From assembly GCA_009760855.2 (NCBI GenBank), contig WPIO01000095.1, positions 965,001-1,025,000 of the forward strand: 60,000 bases of DNA, written 5' to 3'. Position 1 is the first letter of the stretch. The number at the start of each line of letters is the position of its first letter. Below the pieces are notes generated by a model. The model saw only the letters and a program-made list of their open reading frames with translations. It was not told the DNA's origin and made no database searches. Both the position numbers and the translations under genes were made by a program. Origin of the DNA: Cristatella mucedo. Its lineage: Eukaryota > Bryozoa > Phylactolaemata > Cristatellidae. Shown here one piece after another: positions 59,817 to 60,000 of this stretch.

Positions 59817-60000
59817 CTGCTGCTTGGAGTTACTACTGTTTGCTTGCTTGTGCATTTCTAATATTTTGTTAGTCCACGTAATTTTCAATAAATATAGAGA
59901 ATGCCTTAGTATTAATACTAAAAGATACTGTTAACACTTTGAGTTCCGGCTTGCCGATTGGCTGTGACCTGCTAGCTACCATCACCACTAGTAGCCGATG

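Overview
This window is nuclear DNA of an animal. It has two intron-rich protein kinase genes with GT-AG introns, a spliceosomal U2 snRNA gene, L2/CR1-like non-LTR retrotransposon fragments, tRNA-headed SINEs, Tc1/mariner relics and very abundant (CT)n, (GA)n and (CA)n tracts. Nothing bacterial or viral was seen. The single CDKL1/4-type and single MAP4K3/5-type genes, each pre-dating the vertebrate paralogue pairs, fit a non-vertebrate metazoan. I cannot name the species.

Layout: a CDKL1/CDKL4-like kinase gene occupies about 14548 down to 818 on the minus strand (7 exons). After a 3.8-kb gap, a MAP4K3/MAP4K5-like germinal-centre kinase gene occupies 50086 down to 18350, also on the minus strand (23 exons). 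I could join its exons phase by phase into an uninterrupted 874-residue protein with an N-terminal STE20-type kinase domain, a proline-rich linker and a C-terminal citron homology (CNH) domain. A complete U2 snRNA gene (27060 down to 26873) sits in intron 14 of the MAP4K gene on the same strand. Right of 50.1 kb there is a GC-rich start region, repeats, a large LINE copy (about 56.8-58.2 kb) and one well-formed minus-strand exon of an unidentified gene (59816-59644).

The order MAP4K then CDKL, same strand, matches my recollection of human MAP4K5-CDKL1 (chr 14) and MAP4K3-CDKL4 (chr 2). The window therefore looks like the unduplicated form of an ancient gene pair. The rest is mostly intron filled with mobile elements: two LINE types (family 1 ending in a (TTA)n tail; family 2), one SINE family seen in eight copies (SINE-A), a second SINE (SINE-B) whose 3' end resembles the LINE family 1 tail, and several nested insertions. 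Two perfect 22-24 bp-stem hairpins with tiny loops lie in MAP4K introns and are unexplained.
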